From Streptomyces echinoruber (GTDB lineage Bacteria; Actinomycetota; Actinomycetes; Streptomycetales; Streptomycetaceae): a DNA stretch of 64,000 nt. A model generated the notes under the pieces. The model worked only from the letters and a program-made list of their open reading frames with translations, was not told where the DNA came from and ran no database searches. Every line of letters starts with the position of its first letter. The stretch's first letter is position 1. The stretch is from positions 62,001-126,000 of the forward strand of contig NZ_BMWH01000004.1 of assembly GCF_014651135.1 (NCBI RefSeq), in the 5' to 3' direction. Below, piece by piece: positions 61,748 through 64,000 of the stretch. The position numbers and the translations under genes are program-made.

Positions 61748-63274
61748 CTACTCCTTGTCCTCCTCCCTGGTCTTCTTCTGGGGCTTTTCGGGCTCCTCGG
61801 AGGTGCCGGACTGTCCGCCGGGGGTCCGCGTTCCGGTCTCGGTGGGCGTCGCCGTACCGGACGTCCCCGTGGTCCGGCTGCCTGGTGTGCCGGCCGGACC
61901 GGAGTGCGGCGGCCGGGTTGTGGTGCCGGGTGCGGTGGACCTGCCGGTGGCCGGCTTCCGGCGCGGAGCAGCGGAGTCGGAAGCGGGGTCGGAGGTGGAG
62001 GAGGGGCCGGAGTTCCGGGCGAGGGCGGCGTCGCGGAGTCGTCCGGTGGAGACGCCGCGGGGGGAGGGCGTGGGGTCCGCAGGGCCTGATGTGTTCCTTC
62101 CGGCGGACGTGTCCGGGGAGCCGGCCTCCGTGGAGGGGCGGCTGACGGCCCGTGGCGTCCCGTCGCCGCTGCCCTGGTGCCCGGTGCCGTCGGAGACGGT
62201 GAACGCGGCGGCCATGACGGCGGCGAGCGCGGCGGCTCCGCCGGCGACCAGGACGCGTCCGCGTGCGGGCGTGGCCTTCGACGCGGCGTCGCCCGCCGCG
62301 GGTGCCGCGGCGGGCGACGAATGCCGGTGCGTAAAGTCGGTGTCCCGCTCCGGTGCTTCCCCGGGGATCACGCTGGGGATCACGCTCGTGACGGCCGGGG
62401 ACGGGACGGGCAGGGGGGCGGGACCGGCCGCCGTGTCGGCCGGGGTGGCCAGGGTGGTCAGGGCGGCCAGCCTCCGGGCGCAGGCGTGTGCCGAGGGGCG
62501 GGCCTGCTCGTCCAGGTCGGTCATGTCCCGTAGCAGGGCGGCGAGTTCTTCCGGCAGGGAGTCGGGCAGGACGGGCGGGCGGTGGAGGCGCGCGATCGCG
62601 GCCTCCAGGGGGCCGCCGTCGTACTCGAGCCTGCCCGTGAGGCATTCGAGGAGGGCCAGTCCGAGGGCGTAGACGTCGGCGGGCGGGCCGGCGGACCGGC
62701 CGAGCACCTGCTCGGGGGAGAGGTAGGCGGCCGTGCCGACGAGTGCGCCGGGGGCGGTGCGGGTGGTGGCGTCGAGCAGCCGGGAGATGCCGAAGTCGGT
62801 CAGGTGGGGGCGGCTGGAGGCGTCCAGGATGATGTTCGAGGGTTTGACGTCGCGGTGGACGATCCCCGCCTCGTGCGCGTGGGCCAGTGCCCGGGCGAGG
62901 TGGGCGCCGAGTGCGGCGGTCTCGCCGGGGGACAGGGTGCCCTCGGCGATGCGGGCCTTGAGCGTGGGGCCTTCGATGAGCTGCATGACCAGGTAGGCGC
63001 GGCCGTCGTGCCGTCCGGCGTCGTAGACGGTGACCAGCCCGGGGTGCTGCAACCGGGCCAGGATCACCGCCTCGTTGCCGAAGCGTTCCTCCATGTCGGC
63101 GTCGGCGCCGGTGCGGAAGACCTTGACCGCCACCGGCCGTTTCAGGCGCAGGTCGAAGCCGCGGTGGACGTCGGCGGCGCCGCCCGAGCCGATGAGCGCG
63201 TCCAGGCGGTACCGCCCGGCCAGCACTTCCGCGGACCGTCCGGACGGTGCCGACGCCGACTGGCGGAACCTCAT
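61748..63274 (-). CDS. Transmembrane Ser/Thr protein kinase
   Basis: A 508-residue Hanks-type kinase. The Gly-rich loop is LIGSGGAADVHRGFD, the ATP Lys is in VAVKVFR, the catalytic loop is IVHRDVKPSNIILD, then LTDFGISRLLDA and LVGTAAYLSPEQV. The kinase is followed by a juxtamembrane linker, one TM helix (VLVAGGAAALAAVMAAAFTV) and a ~130-residue Ser/Thr/Pro/Gly-rich extracytoplasmic region. It has no PASTA repeats. The ligand and targets are unknown. The ATG has GGGAGAGG upstream. Convergent with the RsbW-like gene. Confidence 0.95.
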   Translation of the reverse strand: MRFRQSASAPSGRSAEVLAGRYRLDALIGSGGAADVHRGFDLRLKRPVAVKVFRTGADADMEERFGNEAVILARLQHPGLVTVYDAGRHDGRAYLVMQLIEGPTLKARIAEGTLSPGETAALGAHLARALAHAHEAGIVHRDVKPSNIILDASSRPHLTDFGISRLLDATTRTAPGALVGTAAYLSPEQVLGRSAGPPADVYALGLALLECLTGRLEYDGGPLEAAIARLHRPPVLPDSLPEELAALLRDMTDLDEQARPSAHACARRLAALTTLATPADTAAGPAPLPVPSPAVTSVIPSVIPGEAPERDTDFTHRHSSPAAAPAAGDAASKATPARGRVLVAGGAAALAAVMAAAFTVSDGTGHQGSGDGTPRAVSRPSTEAGSPDTSAGRNTSGPADPTPSPRGVSTGRLRDAALARNSGPSSTSDPASDSAAPRRKPATGRSTAPGTTTRPPHSGPAGTPGSRTTGTSGTATPTETGTRTPGGQSGTSEEPEKPQKKTREEDKE

Positions 63275-63494
63275 GTCCTCTCCCACTGCTTCCGAGGGTG
63301 CTGCGTGCGGGCGCTCGTCACCAGGACGAGCTCGTCACCAGGACGAAGGGGTGCCGTGCCGGACACGCGTACCCACGAGAAGCCGGGTTACCCCTGCGGC
63401 AGCTCCACGGGCCGGCGGTTCCACGGGCCGGTGGGGCGACGGCCCGTGGGGCGGCGGCCGGACGGCGCCGGCACCCCGGCGGTAGGGTCCTGCC

Positions 63495-64000
63495 ATGTCT
63501 CCCTCCCCATCTGGCACCTCCCCCGTCACCGCCGACGACCTCGAACTCGCCGTACGACTCGCCGTGTCGGTGCTGCGCCAGGCGCCGCCGGACGCCTGGG
63601 ACGAGAACGCCGGTTCGCTGGAGTGGACCTGCTGGGAGACCGTCGAGCACCTCAGCGACGACCTGTTCGCGTACGCCGCCCAACTGGGGCCCGCAGCACC
63701 GCCCTTGGACGGCGAGGTGCCCTTCGTGTGGGAGAGCCGGCGGCCCGGCGGGCCGGCGAACGCCGTGCACGCGGACCGGGCGGCGGGGCCCGCCGGGCTG
63801 CTGCAGGTGCTGGAGGCGTGCGGCGCGCTGCTGGCCGCGATGGTGCGGACGAGGCCCGCGGACACCCGCGCCCACCACGTGTTCGGCGTCTCCGACCCCG
63901 AGGGGTTCGCCGCGATGGGGATCGTGGAGACCCTGGTGCACACGCACGACCTGGCGCAGGGGCTCGGGCTCGCCTGGGACCCGCCCGCCGAGCTGTGCGC
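63495..64000 (+). CDS. DinB / maleylpyruvate-isomerase-like protein (partial, runs off right edge)
   Basis: The first ~168 residues are visible, beginning MSPSPSGTSPVTADDLELAV. SLEWTCWETVEHLSDDLFAY matches the start of the mycothiol-dependent maleylpyruvate isomerase/DinB_2 fold, and IVETLVHTHDLAQGLGLAW carries the His residues that bind metal in this family. The enzymatic role cannot be fixed without the rest. Divergent from the Ser/Thr kinase; the intervening 63275-63494 holds CACGGGCCGG direct repeats and no gene. Confidence 0.82.
   Translation, partial: MSPSPSGTSPVTADDLELAVRLAVSVLRQAPPDAWDENAGSLEWTCWETVEHLSDDLFAYAAQLGPAAPPLDGEVPFVWESRRPGGPANAVHADRAAGPAGLLQVLEACGALLAAMVRTRPADTRAHHVFGVSDPEGFAAMGIVETLVHTHDLAQGLGLAWDPPAELC

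Overview
This is a chromosomal segment of a high-GC actinobacterium, almost certainly a Streptomyces: third codon positions are nearly all G/C, GTG and TTG starts are common, and the window carries chaplins, the tyrosinase pair melC1/melC2, dynamin-like sporulation GTPases, ssbB, XRE/DUF397 pairs and class-E sortase substrates (LAxTG). The gene order (ettA, LAETG protein, ssbB, dynB/dynA, tRNA-Arg, chaplin, melC2/melC1, chaplin, exopolysaccharide operon, two chaplins, acyl-CoA ligase remnant, later copZ/copA, citA, recD2) resembles the S. coelicolor SCO2680-SCO2740 neighbourhood as recalled; no search was run.

Layout. 0-9.3 kb (minus strand): thioesterase, ettA, an LAETG surface protein with a degenerate thioester domain, ssbB, and two coupled dynamin-like GTPases, a set expected to act in sporulation. 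9.5-9.8 kb: tRNA-Arg(TCT), then a partial duplication of its 3' half interrupted by 13-bp repeats. 9.9-15 kb: 2-hydroxyacid dehydrogenase, a chaplin with a His/Lys tail, the melanin genes, a small exported protein and a second short chaplin. 15-26 kb: a secreted DUF3344-like protein, then a tightly overlapping eight-gene polysaccharide operon (two glycosyltransferases, priming transferase, Wzy-like polymerase/ligase, MurJ/Wzx-like flippase, polysaccharide deacetylase, Wzz-like protein, CelD-like GNAT). 26-30.5 kb: an exported GH26-like hydrolase and a coupled ATP-grasp/flavoprotein pair. 30.5-31.5 kb: a single-domain sortase-type chaplin and a short chaplin; the rodlin genes found next to these in S. 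coelicolor are not here. 31.8-42.3 kb: a truncated acyl-CoA ligase, an ABC permease with a hydrolase-ATPase fusion, a GNAT enzyme, an APC permease, and a decayed inositol locus (promoter kept, first gene collapsed, iolD frameshifted, mmsA intact). 42.7-44.7 kb: a small HTH protein and a stand-alone condensation-domain protein.

44.9-51 kb is the most unusual part: ten small exported-protein genes in a row, built from three recurring mature domains (FRPYQECSPQT, CRSHD, four-Cys), Pro/Gln-rich spacers, a 57-residue His-repeat peptide and a two-domain long chaplin. Three genes share the same leader and signal-peptide start. It looks like a diversifying cell-surface (aerial hypha or spore coat) protein island. 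51-64 kb returns to conserved genes: CsoR-type promoter with copZ/copA, citA, recD2, then a lower-GC accessory patch (Uma2-like nuclease, 151-residue unknown, two DUF397 proteins, XRE regulator), an RsbW-like ATPase, a Ser/Thr kinase and the start of a DinB/maleylpyruvate-isomerase-like protein.

A theme across the window is short tandem repetition. Many arrays start inside the last codons of a gene and copy its stop codon downstream, and several proteins have repeat-built C-terminal tails.
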